A stretch of DNA of 52,050 nt from NCBI GenBank assembly GCA_964467785.1, contig CAYXVB010000001.1:1-52050 (forward strand), given 5' to 3'. Positions 39,790 through 48,982 of the stretch are shown piece by piece; position 1 is the first letter of the stretch, and every line of letters begins with the position of its first letter. This stretch comes from CAYXVB01 sp964467785 (GTDB lineage Bacteria; Bdellovibrionota; UBA1018). The position numbers were made by a program, and so were the translations under genes. The notes below the pieces were generated by a model. The model made no database searches. It was not told the DNA's origin and saw nothing but the letters and a program-made list of their open reading frames with translations.

Positions 39790-42339
39790 ATGGCCGCATT
39801 CGAGAACCCCGTTGGATTGACCGAAGTCGAGGCGCGTGAGCTTTTGCAGCTCCATGGACCGAACGTATTGAAAGACGCGCGTCGCGCGTCGCTCTGGAGC
39901 CAGTTGTTCGGGATCGTTCGAGAGCCGACGATTCTACTGCTTTGCGTGTGCGCCGGGGTCTATCTGATGATCGGCGATCTGGAGGAGGGGCTGCTGCTCA
40001 GTGGTTCCGTCGCCTTTATTATCGGTATCACTTTTTACCAAGAGCGCAAGACAGGCAACGCTATTGAAGCGCTGCGCGACTTGACCAGCCCCCGGGCGCT
40101 GGTGATCCGAGGCGGCGTCGAAAAGCGAATCGCCTCGGCCGAGGTCGTGCCTGGCGACATCGTGGTGTTGCAGGAAGGCGATCGCATTCCCGCTGACTGT
40201 GAGCTGGTCTCCTCCGCTCATCTCAGCGTCGACGAATCGCTTCTGACCGGCGAGTCCTTTCCGGTCATGAAAAGCGTGGCGCCCTCCGCCGAAGCGGCGC
40301 AACGCAAGGTCCATGCGACCACGCTCGCGATCAAGGGCCGTGGGATCGCGCGAGTCACTGAAACTGGCACGCGAACTTCGGTCGGTAAAATCGGCGAGGC
40401 CCTGGACGAAGTGGCGTCCGACACTCCTTTACAGCGCGAAATGCAGGACATCGTGCGGATCGTGGGCGCCATCGCGCTTGCGGTCTGCTTGGCGATCACG
40501 GCACTGTATGGCATCACGCGCGGCGATTGGCCGCAGGCCGTGCTCGCGGGCCTGGCCTCGGCGATGTCCCTTCTGCCCGAGGAGTTTCCTGTCGTCCTTA
40601 CCGTGTTCTTCAGCATGGGGGCGTGGCGTATGTCGCGGGCCAAGGTGCTGACTCGCCGGCTCAACGCAATTGAGAACCTCGGAGCCATTTCCGTGCTTTG
40701 CGTCGATAAGACGGGGACCTTGACCAAGAATCGCATGACGGTCGCGGGCCTGGCGGTCCCAGATGCCGCTCGGGGCGGGTCGACTTGGCTGGAGGCGGAT
40801 CGCCTCGAAGAGCGTCCCGAGCTGCCTGAGGAGTTCCACGCGTTGCTTGAGTTTGGCGTGCTGGCTAGCCATCGCGATCCGTTTGATCCAATGGAGAAAG
40901 CGATCCGCAGCCTCACCGAATCGCGTCTTTCCGGCACGGAGCATATCCACTCCGATTGGAAAATGGTGGAAGAATATCCGCTCTCAGACGCGCTTTTGGC
41001 CATGTCCTGCGTTTGGGAAGGGATGTCCAAACCCGAGCGCGAGCGCGTCGCTGGGTCGCGCATCATCGCGTCCAAAGGAGCGCCCGAGGCGGTGGCCGAT
41101 CTCTGTCATCTGTCCGAAGCCGAGCGGGCCTCGATCGGAGAGCAGGTTCGGAAGATGGCGGATCGAGGACTTCGAGTGCTGGGCGTCGCGCGTGCGGATT
41201 TCGATTCCGCGCGCCTTCCGGACGACCAACACGCGTTTGACTTCCGCTTCCTCGGTCTTATCGGGATGGAAGATCCCTTGCGGCCGGAAGTTCCAGCGGC
41301 GGTGCGCGAGTGCCGTGAGGCGGGAATTCGCGTGGTTATGATGACGGGCGATCATCCGGAGACGGCGCTCAAGATCGCGCGCGAGGCCGGGCTGGATGGC
41401 GCTGGCGGAGTGCTGACCGGGACTCGCATCGCCGAGATGAACGATCCGGAGTTGCGGATGCGACTTCGTGAGACATCGGTGTTCGCGCGCATTCTCCCGG
41501 AGCAGAAGTACCGTATCGTCAACGCTCTCAAAAATTCAGGACGCGTGGTGGCGATGACGGGAGATGGCGTCAACGACGCTCCTAGCCTGCGCGCGGCGGA
41601 CGTCGGTATCGCTATGGGCGCGCGTGGGACCGATGTCGCTCGCGAAGCTGCCGACATCGTGCTGATGGACGATCATTTTGCTTCGATCGTCGGAGGGATC
41701 CGGCTCGGGCGCCGCATTCATGACAATATCCGGGGAACGCTCTCCTATCTGGTGGGCGTGCATATCTTGATTGGAGGGGCCGCGTTGATTCCGGTCCTGT
41801 TCAAATGGCCACTCGCGTTGCTCCCACCTCAGATCGTGCTTTTGGAGTTGATCATCGATCCGGCTTGTTCCTTGGTTTTTGAGGGCCGGCCCGCGCAGGC
41901 TGAACTGATGAAGCGCGCACCGCGGATTCTCGGTGCGCGCCTCTTCGGCGGTGGGGCCGCGATCCGTAGTGTGATCCAGGGCGGTATCCCGATGGTCTTA
42001 GGAATGGTTGCCTTTGGCTGGCTTCTGGCGCGCGGTACGTCGGGGCAAATCGCGAGCGGCATGGCGTTTCTCTTCGTGGTGGGCGCCAATCTCGGCCTGA
42101 TCCTCAGCAATCTGCGAACCCAGAAGGGGGACGGCCACCCGACCATCGGTCGGGCCGGAGTGATCCTGGTCTTCGCCATCCTGTTGATCCTCGCCGTATT
42201 ACTCCAATTTGACGGCGTTGGCCGGCTCTTTGGCGTGTCAGGGGTTACCTGCTCGGAAGCGGCCGGGACCGTGGGCTTTGCGGTAGTGATCAGCGCGATC
42301 GCCGATCTGCTCGCGCGGCGCCTGGTTCGCGACGCCTGA
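39790..42339 (+). CDS. P-type cation-transporting ATPase (P2-type)
   Basis: 849 residues. Actuator motif LTGES (about 152), M4 motif LLPEEFPVVLTVFFSMGAWR, phosphorylation site DKTGTLTKNRMT (Asp306), and hinge MTGDGVNDAPSLRAADVGIA. The EEFP in M4 replaces the PEGLP of classical Ca pumps and is common in bacterial P2-type ATPases whose ion is not settled. It lacks N-terminal heavy-metal-binding domains. It is divergent from the RND pump; the substrate may be Ca2+, Mg2+ or Mn2+. Confidence 0.93.
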   Translation: MAAFENPVGLTEVEARELLQLHGPNVLKDARRASLWSQLFGIVREPTILLLCVCAGVYLMIGDLEEGLLLSGSVAFIIGITFYQERKTGNAIEALRDLTSPRALVIRGGVEKRIASAEVVPGDIVVLQEGDRIPADCELVSSAHLSVDESLLTGESFPVMKSVAPSAEAAQRKVHATTLAIKGRGIARVTETGTRTSVGKIGEALDEVASDTPLQREMQDIVRIVGAIALAVCLAITALYGITRGDWPQAVLAGLASAMSLLPEEFPVVLTVFFSMGAWRMSRAKVLTRRLNAIENLGAISVLCVDKTGTLTKNRMTVAGLAVPDAARGGSTWLEADRLEERPELPEEFHALLEFGVLASHRDPFDPMEKAIRSLTESRLSGTEHIHSDWKMVEEYPLSDALLAMSCVWEGMSKPERERVAGSRIIASKGAPEAVADLCHLSEAERASIGEQVRKMADRGLRVLGVARADFDSARLPDDQHAFDFRFLGLIGMEDPLRPEVPAAVRECREAGIRVVMMTGDHPETALKIAREAGLDGAGGVLTGTRIAEMNDPELRMRLRETSVFARILPEQKYRIVNALKNSGRVVAMTGDGVNDAPSLRAADVGIAMGARGTDVAREAADIVLMDDHFASIVGGIRLGRRIHDNIRGTLSYLVGVHILIGGAALIPVLFKWPLALLPPQIVLLELIIDPACSLVFEGRPAQAELMKRAPRILGARLFGGGAAIRSVIQGGIPMVLGMVAFGWLLARGTSGQIASGMAFLFVVGANLGLILSNLRTQKGDGHPTIGRAGVILVFAILLILAVLLQFDGVGRLFGVSGVTCSEAAGTVGFAVVISAIADLLARRLVRDA

Positions 42340-42363
42340 ATTCAGGTTCCCCGCGAGTGGCGC

Positions 42364-43005
42364 TCAGGCGGCCTGTTCTTCGTCGGACAGCTCCAGGATG
42401 GGGAGGCCTTCGTCTGGTTTGCCTCGGCTCTTGAACACGAACCACGCGGCGCCCGCGCTGAATAGCATGCTTCCGAGGCTCACCAGCAACCGGGTGGAAG
42501 GCGTCCAGGTGGTGCGTGCGCTGTTGGCGTGGCGAGGGGGATCTTTTTCCGTTCTCTCGCGGAGCTGCATTTTGTTCACGATCTGTTTCACGCCACGAAC
42601 TTTTGAAATCCCGGCGATCATGGGTTCGATTTCATCCGTGAATATCGGACCGCTCAATACCACCGTGCCCGCTTCGGCCGTGAGCTCGATCGGGTGCGGC
42701 GCGGTGACCAGGCGGCCGAGCTGCGTGGCTACTCGGGCGACCAGGACATCATCGCTCACCTCTTCCGGAAAGAGACGGCTTCGCAGTTCCGCGACCTGCC
42801 CGCGGGTTCGATGGGAAAGGTCCAGCCATGCGATGCGCCCACGCCTTCGCGCGAAGGTGCGCCAATGAATGAACTTGTCCCGCATCAGCGCGCGGCGATA
42901 GCGGCCGCGATCCGGATCCGAAAGATACATGACGCCGGCCCCGAGGCCGGCTCCGCCCGCTCCGATCAGCGCGAATTTGAAGCTGTTTCCTTTAGTGGTG
43001 TCCAT
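42364..43005 (-). CDS. BON-domain membrane-anchored protein
   Basis: 213 residues. N-terminal helix FALIGAGGAGLGAGVMYLSD with DPDRGRYRRALMRDK, then a BON domain (ELTAEAGTVVLSGPIFTDEI to VKQIVNKMQLRE), a disordered stretch, and a C-terminal helix LLVSLGSMLFSAGAAWFVF. The DPxRGxRRR-helix architecture is common for small envelope-stress BON proteins. BON domains bind phospholipid or other polymers. Convergent with the P-type ATPase, 24 bases apart. Confidence 0.85.
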   Translation of the reverse strand: MDTTKGNSFKFALIGAGGAGLGAGVMYLSDPDRGRYRRALMRDKFIHWRTFARRRGRIAWLDLSHRTRGQVAELRSRLFPEEVSDDVLVARVATQLGRLVTAPHPIELTAEAGTVVLSGPIFTDEIEPMIAGISKVRGVKQIVNKMQLRERTEKDPPRHANSARTTWTPSTRLLVSLGSMLFSAGAAWFVFKSRGKPDEGLPILELSDEEQAA

Positions 43006-43035
43006 GCCTGGCGGACTTGCAAAGGCTGTGGCACT

Positions 43036-43338
43036 TCAAAGGGCCGCCGACAGGATCTGCCGCGCGCTTTCTAGGTCCACTCCGGAAATTTCAATCCGCT
43101 TTTGTCGACCCGTGTCTCCCGATAGGATCTCGACATCGCGAGTAGGGCGACCGAAAAGCTTGGCGAAGAAGCGGCGGATCTCCTCATTGGCCGCGCCATC
43201 CACCGGCGGTGACTGGATCGCGATTTTGAGCGCTTCGCCGTGCTGGCCGACAAGACGGGTTTTCGAGGCGCGCGGCTGCACATGCAGTCGGACCGTGACT
43301 CCCCTCGCCGAGGCGGTCAAGTACACCATCGGCGTCAT
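43036..43338 (-). CDS. DUF167 (YggU)-family protein
   Basis: 100 residues with VTVRLHVQPRASKTRLVGQH, ALKIAIQSPPVDGAANEEIR and FGRPTRDVEILSGDTGRQKR, which fit the DUF167 fold. Structure of the family is known, function is not. A start three codons later (43329) is possible. Same strand and 22 bases from the ferredoxin-NADP reductase gene. Confidence 0.9.
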   Translation of the reverse strand: MTPMVYLTASARGVTVRLHVQPRASKTRLVGQHGEALKIAIQSPPVDGAANEEIRRFFAKLFGRPTRDVEILSGDTGRQKRIEISGVDLESARQILSAAL

Positions 43339-43360
43339 ATCGACCGGGCGCCGATCATGA

Positions 43361-44068
43361 TCAGAAATATTTTTCCTGGTGAATGGCGTCCTTCTCGACG
43401 CCCTTCTCCGCGAGGATGGCTTTGACTTCGGTGATCATCGCTCCGCCGCCGCAAAGGTAATAGTCTGTTTCTTTCCAGGCGAAGCCATCGCCCAGCGACC
43501 GAAGGTAGTCGGTCACGCGCCCCTTGAACCCGTTCCACTCGCCACGCGGTTGGGAAACCGTAGCCACGTATTTGACGTCGGAGAGTTGGGAGAGCTCGTC
43601 GAAATAAAGGACTTCGTCCTCCGTGCGTACGCCCAGCAGGCAAGTGGCGGCCGTTGGCGGGTTTTGGCGGTATTCTTTGGACAGCATCATGGAGCGGAAA
43701 GGCGCGATGCCAGTGCCGGTCGAGATGAACATCACCTGACGACCGGGCCGCGGCTCATAAGTAAAGTCCCCGTAAGGCGCGAAGCCGCGAAACGTGTCGC
43801 CGACATCGAGCTGATTGAGGTAGTTGGTGCCGGGACCGCCCTCCACTAGCTTGACGCAGAGCTCGACCGGGCGGACGGCCGGGCCTGAGGCGATCGAATA
43901 GGCGCGCCGCAAGTCCTTGCCCGACGAGCTGGCCTTGGGGATCACGATGCTGATGAACTGACCGCCCAGAAATTCCACTGGCTTGTCGGTCTCGAATGCG
44001 AGTTCGAATACCGTGGGCGTGATGTATTTGCGCGAGATGACTTTACAATGGACTTCAGTAGCTGCCAT
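43361..44068 (-). CDS. ferredoxin/flavodoxin-NADP(+) reductase family protein
   Basis: 235 residues. FAD site RRAYSIASGP (RxYS), NADP site FISTGTGIAPFRSMMLSKEY, and the C-terminal YYLCGGGAMITEVKAILAE ending in Tyr-Phe (HQEKYF). A terminal aromatic stacking on FAD is typical. It transfers electrons between NADPH and ferredoxin or flavodoxin in the cytoplasm. Divergent from tatA with 66 bases between. Confidence 0.93.
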   Translation of the reverse strand: MAATEVHCKVISRKYITPTVFELAFETDKPVEFLGGQFISIVIPKASSSGKDLRRAYSIASGPAVRPVELCVKLVEGGPGTNYLNQLDVGDTFRGFAPYGDFTYEPRPGRQVMFISTGTGIAPFRSMMLSKEYRQNPPTAATCLLGVRTEDEVLYFDELSQLSDVKYVATVSQPRGEWNGFKGRVTDYLRSLGDGFAWKETDYYLCGGGAMITEVKAILAEKGVEKDAIHQEKYF

Positions 44069-44134
44069 GCGCGCAAAACTAGCCCAGAATCGAGTTTGAC
44101 GCTACCCCTCATTTAAGCTAACATTTAGGGTATT

Positions 44135-44332
44135 ATGTTCGGACTCAGTCTCGGCCATCTTCTCGTTCTGACCGTTGTCGTGCTGCTCTTCGGCCATCGT
44201 CGCCTGCCCGAGTTGGGTAGCGCGTTGGGCAAGGGCCTGGGCGCCTTCAAAAAAGGTCTCGAAGGCAAGGATCAAGACGACGACTCGGATCAGAATCCCC
44301 GACTTCCTCCTCACGGTGGAGATCACACCTGA
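44135..44332 (+). CDS. tatA: TatA-type twin-arginine translocase subunit
   Basis: 65 residues: membrane helix SLGHLLVLTVVVLLFGHRRL, then RRLPELGSALGKGLGAFKKG and an acidic tail, the TatA/E pattern. TatA oligomers form the pore for folded proteins. AGGG lies five bases before the ATG. It is alone, not with tatB or tatC, and convergent with the FecR-domain gene. Confidence 0.92.
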   Translation: MFGLSLGHLLVLTVVVLLFGHRRLPELGSALGKGLGAFKKGLEGKDQDDDSDQNPRLPPHGGDHT

Positions 44333-44336
44333 AATT

Positions 44337-45548
44337 CTAAGGAGTCGCGATCACGCGGAAGACGCCGCTCGGGCGGCTGTCGAATTCGCCGTTCTCACCG
44401 CGAGTGGAGCGCACCCGCCACCAGTATTTTCCGGGTGCAGTTGCCTTGAAGACATAGAAATTGTTGGTTAGGTCCGCCTTGACGACCACTTTGCTCATCT
44501 GCTCGTCGCGGGTGATCTCGATCATGTAGCCGTCCGCGCCCTCGGCCTTGTGCCAGGTCATCAGGATGCCGGTGCCTTTGGCCTGCAGCGCCTTGATGGA
44601 GTAGGCCTGGTCATTGGCTGGTTCGGTGGGAATGGGGATGTGCACGATCGGCGTCGGGCTCGGCTTAGGCAAGGGCAGAGGTTTGGGGGACGGCAGGGCC
44701 TTGGGCGTGGGCTTTGATTTCGGTTTTGGGCTCGGCTTGGGGGGCACGACAGTTTTGCGCGGAGACGGCGAAGGCGATGGACGCGGTGAAGGCGACGGCG
44801 CCACGGGCGACGGACTCGGCTCGACTGATTTGGCCGGGGCAGCGATCAACGAAGGTTTTGGCGTGGCGACCGGAGAGGGCAGGGCCGGTGGGGGGAGCTT
44901 GAGCTCCACGGCACGCTCGATCGGAACCGCTTCGCCGATCTGGACCAGGCGGGAGTTGGATGGGTTGCGTGAGGGACCATCCGATGCGACCGAGAGCTGC
45001 AGGGCCATTTCCTTCGCGACCCGGATTTCCTGGTTTCGTGAGCGGACTCGAATCTCGCCAGTGGACGCGCGGACCTTGACGTTACCGGAAACCATTTGGA
45101 CTTTAGGGAACTCAACGCCCCCGAAAACGGATCGGGAACCGGCGACCAGCTTGACCATGGTGCTCGGGCCGAGCTCGATGACATTGCCGTCATTCAGCTC
45201 GACTGAGGCGGTGGAGTTCGCGTCCGTCATCAAGGTGTCCCGGTTGTAGACGGAGCTCCTCCGGAAAATGGGTCTGAACGCCAGCGATTCGGCGAACTCG
45301 CGCTTGAGGTTTCCGCGAATCGCTCCGATCCGGCCGATACTTTGCCCCGCCTCATAGGTTTCGCCCCAGAACAGCTCGCGGAGGCTCGTGTCGCTCAAGT
45401 AAAGGTAAGCTGAGCCAAAAAAAAGCGTCGTTCCCAGGAGCGTGAGCGCACGCTCCCACCCCTTGAGCCGCGGAAATCTCCGTCCAGCTCCGGCGTCGCC
45501 CTCCTTTCGGGCGTCACTTGTATTCTCGGACTCAGGCTTTTGTTCCAA
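44337..45548 (-). CDS. FecR-domain protein with Pro-rich linker and Fn3-like C-terminus
   Basis: 403 residues. N-terminal cytoplasmic stretch, one membrane helix (ALTLLGTTLFFGSAYLYL), then a FecR-like beta domain (VELNDGNVIELGPSTMVKL, VQMVSGNVKVRASTGEIRV), a long Pro/Ser/Lys-rich linker (SPSPRPSPSPSPRK and similar) and a C-terminal Fn3-like domain (ILMTWHKAEGADGYMIEITR, GKYWWRVRSTRG). The architecture suits an envelope scaffold or signal receiver. Its start overlaps the end of the SpoIIE phosphatase gene by 17 bases, implying joint control with the partner-switch module. Confidence 0.85.
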   Translation of the reverse strand: MEQKPESENTSDARKEGDAGAGRRFPRLKGWERALTLLGTTLFFGSAYLYLSDTSLRELFWGETYEAGQSIGRIGAIRGNLKREFAESLAFRPIFRRSSVYNRDTLMTDANSTASVELNDGNVIELGPSTMVKLVAGSRSVFGGVEFPKVQMVSGNVKVRASTGEIRVRSRNQEIRVAKEMALQLSVASDGPSRNPSNSRLVQIGEAVPIERAVELKLPPPALPSPVATPKPSLIAAPAKSVEPSPSPVAPSPSPRPSPSPSPRKTVVPPKPSPKPKSKPTPKALPSPKPLPLPKPSPTPIVHIPIPTEPANDQAYSIKALQAKGTGILMTWHKAEGADGYMIEITRDEQMSKVVVKADLTNNFYVFKATAPGKYWWRVRSTRGENGEFDSRPSGVFRVIATP

Positions 45549-47469
45549 GGTTCAGTATCCTCAGGATCGCGATCGTCACATCGTCTTCGGTGCCTTTGCC
45601 GACGTGGAACGCGTTGAAGTCATTGAGCAACGAATCCAGAGCGGTCGCCGGGCCGCCTGCCAGCGCGGGCTCCAAGGCTTTGCGAACGCGCTTTTTGCCG
45701 TACATCTCGCCTTCCGTGTTCAGGCATTCGAGGAGGCCATCGGTATAAAGGAAAAGGATATCGCCCTTTTCCGTCGCGACCGACTTCTCCTCGATCGTGT
45801 TGAGGGCGTTGCTTTCGCCCAGGCGCTCGCCCTGGGCGGTCAGGCTTTTGAGCACCACCGCGCCGTCTTTGAGGCGGTAGAGCCAGGGCGGGTTGTGGCC
45901 GGCGTTGGAATAGGCAAGGGTGCCCGTGCTTAAGTCCAGCACGCCTATGAAGGCGGTCATCATGATCCGGCCGGAAGCGGAGTCGTGGATCGCCCGATTG
46001 AAGAAGTCCAGCATCCTGCCGGTCGAGAAGTCGAAGTGCGGGTTCTCCTCCGCCATCTTTTGCAGCACGCTGAACGCGCTGCGCGCCGCCGCGGTGATCA
46101 GCGCGCATTGCAGGCCGTGTCCGGTCGCGTCCGCGATGCCGATCACGAGTCGGTCGCGGCAGCGGAAAAATCCCCACCAGTCGCCGCCGCATTGTCCAGC
46201 GGACTGGTAGTAGCTGCGGATCTCCACCTCGGAGTTGAGAAACTCGGGCGGGGGGATGAGGTTCTGTTGGACAGTGGAGGCGATGTTGATCTCGTTCTCC
46301 ATCTGAATGCGGTCGGCGTTGTCCCGGAAAAGCTCGTCGATCCGCGAGGACATCGAGTTGAACGACTCCGTCAGCTCTCCTATCTCATCGTTGCTTTCGG
46401 CCGCGAGCGCGAGCTGGAAGTTCCCTGCCGAGACCTGCCGGGTCGCGCTCGAGAGACGAAGCAGCGGCGCGGTCAGCGTCTTGGAGAAGAGGATCGCGAA
46501 GACGATGCCGGCGCCGATCGCCATCAGGCCGAGGAGGATGAATTTTTCGGTTATGGCGTAGGTCGACTTCATGACCGTGTGCCACTCGATGCGCGTCAGG
46601 ACCAGGAGGCCATGACTGGACTGGACGTAGCTGCCGAGATAGCGCTCGCCATCGACCTCGAAGTCATGGGTACCGTTGGACGCTTTGTTGAAGTTGGCGA
46701 ACTGAAAGAACGGATCGAGCTTGAGGCTGCCGCGTGAGTAGAATTGCGTCGTGTCCGTGTCGAAGAGGATCCAGCCCCCGCTGCGGGTGACGATGGACAG
46801 ATTGAGCCCCGCGAGCTCCTCGCTCAGTCGCGCAAGCGAGATCACGCCGAGCGCCGCCGGAGCGTAACCCGCCGAATCGGTCTCGCTCATTAGCGCGATC
46901 ACGACGCCGAGGAGAGGTCGACCTTCGGAGGACAGGTTGATGAAGCCGTAGTTGTTGTCCTGCAGGGATCTGGAGATCGCTTTGAGCCAGTCGGGATGGA
47001 GCTCGAGGTCCAGCTCGCGCACTTCGCTTTGAGCCTTGAGGATTTGGGAGACGGGAAGGATCGCTAGACTTTCGGGCTTGATCCGAAAGGTGGAAAGCGC
47101 GAGCGCGTCCGTCTGGTTGTCGAGGATCGACTTGAGCGCCGAGAGTCCTTTGCCCGGAGACGCATTGCGGGGGTCGGCTGAGGCGAGCGAGAGTCGGAGG
47201 GTGTCGAGCACATGGCCGACGACGGTGGATATCTGGCTTCCGGCGAGCATCGCTTCGGTGGATTTGCTCTGGAAAGTCTGAGTCTCCTTTTCGTCTTTGA
47301 GGAGCATGATTGCGGAAGTGTTGAGGAACGCGGTGAGCAGCGAAATGAGCAGGACAACTATCAGCAGAAGCTTCGTCCCTAAGGAGAAAGTGCGCTTTTT
47401 TTGCTGTTGCCCCATTAAGTCATTTTCACTAATATTTAGTTTGGATTCAAGGATGGCGTTCGCATTCAC
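45532..47469 (-). CDS. HAMP-SpoIIE (PP2C-type) membrane phosphatase
   Basis: 645 residues (a start 18 codons later, 47415, is possible). Two membrane helices flank a periplasmic sensor (about 50-315); HAMP follows (PLLRLSSATRQVSAGNFQLA to ELTESFNSMSSRID), then the phosphatase: QCGGDWWGFFRCRDRLVIGI, ADATGHGLQCALITAAARS, MTAFIGVLDLSTGTLAYSNA, and DGLLECLNTEGEMYG with the metal Asp residues in place. RsbU/SpoIIE phosphatases dephosphorylate STAS antagonists. A STAS protein is encoded divergently next door, so an envelope signal acting on a partner switch is likely. Confidence 0.93.
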   Translation of the reverse strand: MNANAILESKLNISENDLMGQQQKKRTFSLGTKLLLIVVLLISLLTAFLNTSAIMLLKDEKETQTFQSKSTEAMLAGSQISTVVGHVLDTLRLSLASADPRNASPGKGLSALKSILDNQTDALALSTFRIKPESLAILPVSQILKAQSEVRELDLELHPDWLKAISRSLQDNNYGFINLSSEGRPLLGVVIALMSETDSAGYAPAALGVISLARLSEELAGLNLSIVTRSGGWILFDTDTTQFYSRGSLKLDPFFQFANFNKASNGTHDFEVDGERYLGSYVQSSHGLLVLTRIEWHTVMKSTYAITEKFILLGLMAIGAGIVFAILFSKTLTAPLLRLSSATRQVSAGNFQLALAAESNDEIGELTESFNSMSSRIDELFRDNADRIQMENEINIASTVQQNLIPPPEFLNSEVEIRSYYQSAGQCGGDWWGFFRCRDRLVIGIADATGHGLQCALITAAARSAFSVLQKMAEENPHFDFSTGRMLDFFNRAIHDSASGRIMMTAFIGVLDLSTGTLAYSNAGHNPPWLYRLKDGAVVLKSLTAQGERLGESNALNTIEEKSVATEKGDILFLYTDGLLECLNTEGEMYGKKRVRKALEPALAGGPATALDSLLNDFNAFHVGKGTEDDVTIAILRILNLGTKA

Positions 47470-47505
47470 TCACAAAATTTTTGTGGGTTTCTCAGGGGAA
47501 ATACC

Positions 47506-47970
47506 GTGGTCAATATCATCAAGGAACAGAAGGGCAACGCGCTCGTCGTCCGGATTTCCGGTACCATCGAAGAGTCGGTAAATTTTGACCAGCTGATCGG
47601 TCCGCCTGTACCCGAGATGCACGTCAGCTGCAAGGAAATCACCCGGATCAACTCTGTCGGCGTCAAGGTCTGGATCAAGTATTTTTCCAGCATCACCGCC
47701 AAGGGCACCAAGCTCAAGCTCACCGAGTGCTCGGTCCCGATCGTGGAGCAGATCAACCTGATCTCCAATTTCACCTGCGGCGGCAACGTCGAATCCATCT
47801 TCGTGCCGTTTTCCTGCACTTCCTGCAAAACCGAACTGGTCGGGCTCTTCCGCACGGAAGATCTCAAGAAGCTCAACTTCAAGTTGCCCGAGGTGAAGTG
47901 CTCCAAGTGCGGGGGGCGCGCGATTTTTGACGATATTCCAGAAGAGTATCTCGGGTTCCTTGAACGCTAA
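47506..47970 (+). CDS. STAS-domain (anti-anti-sigma-like) protein with C-terminal zinc ribbon
   Basis: 154 residues from GTG 47506 (AGGGGAAA upstream). Residues 1-100 form a STAS-like domain; the segment EITRINSVGVKVWIKYF has Ser50 at the position phosphorylated in SpoIIAA (D-S-S-G becomes N-S-V-G). The C-terminal 50 residues carry CTSC (104-107) and CSKC (132-135), a probable zinc ribbon not usual in this family. It lies between the phosphatase and the HATPase genes, so it is the likely switch component; the ribbon may bind a partner or nucleic acid. Confidence 0.8.
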   Translation: MVNIIKEQKGNALVVRISGTIEESVNFDQLIGPPVPEMHVSCKEITRINSVGVKVWIKYFSSITAKGTKLKLTECSVPIVEQINLISNFTCGGNVESIFVPFSCTSCKTELVGLFRTEDLKKLNFKLPEVKCSKCGGRAIFDDIPEEYLGFLER

Positions 47971-48001
47971 AGTCAGCCCACGGAATTTCTGAGGGTGCAT
48001 C

Positions 48002-48982
48002 GTGGCCGGTAAATCCATATTACTGATCTCAGATCGCTCGGATGACCTCGAGTTCGCGACAGAGGCGGCGTCGGTATCCGGCATGCAGCTGGTGTCCAAG
48101 AAGACCGCGGCTGAAGGGGTGGAGTCCATCGCCAAGGACCTGCATCGATTCGTGATCGTGGACGCCACGACGCCCGCGCACTACGATCGATTCGAGAAGG
48201 AATTCGCGGAAAAGGTCGGCCTGTTCAGCGAACAGATCGATCCGAGCGGCATTCATTTCCTTTCCTCGGAGAATCTGGAGAACGTCCCCTACATCGTCGG
48301 CAGCCCCGTCTTCGGCAGTTTCGTGCTCCGCAACTACGGCAACGTCCGGGAAGCTGGCCAGCATTACGGGCACATTCTGAGCTCAATGGCCTCCGATCGA
48401 GCGTTCGGCCTCGAAAAGCTGCTCAAGCCGGGTACCCGGATCCAGACGATCAAGCTCCAGTCGACCAGCCAAAAGGCTGGCGCCGTGGACGCGATCCGAA
48501 ACTACCTGCTCGCCGCCAAGTACAAGAGCCGAATGGCCACCATCATTTCGAACGCGGTCGACGAGCTGCTCATGAACTCGATGTTCGACGCTCCGGTGGA
48601 CGCCTCCGGGCGGCAGATCTATGCCAGCACTCCGCGCTCGACGGTGATCGGCCTGGATGGCAAGGCTTCCGTCGAGGTCCAGGTCGGGTTCGATGGGAAC
48701 TACATCGCGATCACCGCGATCGATCATTTCGGCAGCCTCGACAAGGCCCGACTGCTCGCCCATATCTCCAAGATTTACACTGAAGATGAATACAAGGTGA
48801 AGACCGCCAGCGCGGGCGCCGGGATCGGCTTGGCGACGGTGTTTCGGTCCGGAGGCAGCTTCCTGTTCAGCAGCGAGTCGGGCTGTCGGACGGAAGTGAC
48901 CGTCTTCTTCAAGCGGGTGGACAGCTTCAAGGAGTTCCGCGATCAGTTCCGCTTCATCGCCACGCAGTTCTATTTCACGTGA
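48002..48982 (+). CDS. HATPase-domain protein with degenerate receiver-like N-terminus
   Basis: 326 residues from GTG 48002 (GAGGGTG upstream). The N-half (SILLISDRSDDLEFATEAAS, HRFVIVDATTP) looks like a response-receiver relic lacking clear phospho-acceptor Asp geometry. The C-half is a GHKL ATPase: N-box ISNAVDELLMNSMFDAP, G1 AIDHFGSLDKARL, G2 ASAGAGIGLATVF. Proteins like this act as anti-sigma/serine kinases (RsbW-like) toward STAS partners. It ends in a GTGA overlap with maf. Confidence 0.8.
   Translation: MAGKSILLISDRSDDLEFATEAASVSGMQLVSKKTAAEGVESIAKDLHRFVIVDATTPAHYDRFEKEFAEKVGLFSEQIDPSGIHFLSSENLENVPYIVGSPVFGSFVLRNYGNVREAGQHYGHILSSMASDRAFGLEKLLKPGTRIQTIKLQSTSQKAGAVDAIRNYLLAAKYKSRMATIISNAVDELLMNSMFDAPVDASGRQIYASTPRSTVIGLDGKASVEVQVGFDGNYIAITAIDHFGSLDKARLLAHISKIYTEDEYKVKTASAGAGIGLATVFRSGGSFLFSSESGCRTEVTVFFKRVDSFKEFRDQFRFIATQFYFT

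Noticed and set aside
44135..44332. Complete tatABC operon
   Set aside because: Only tatA is present; downstream sequence belongs to the convergent FecR-domain gene.
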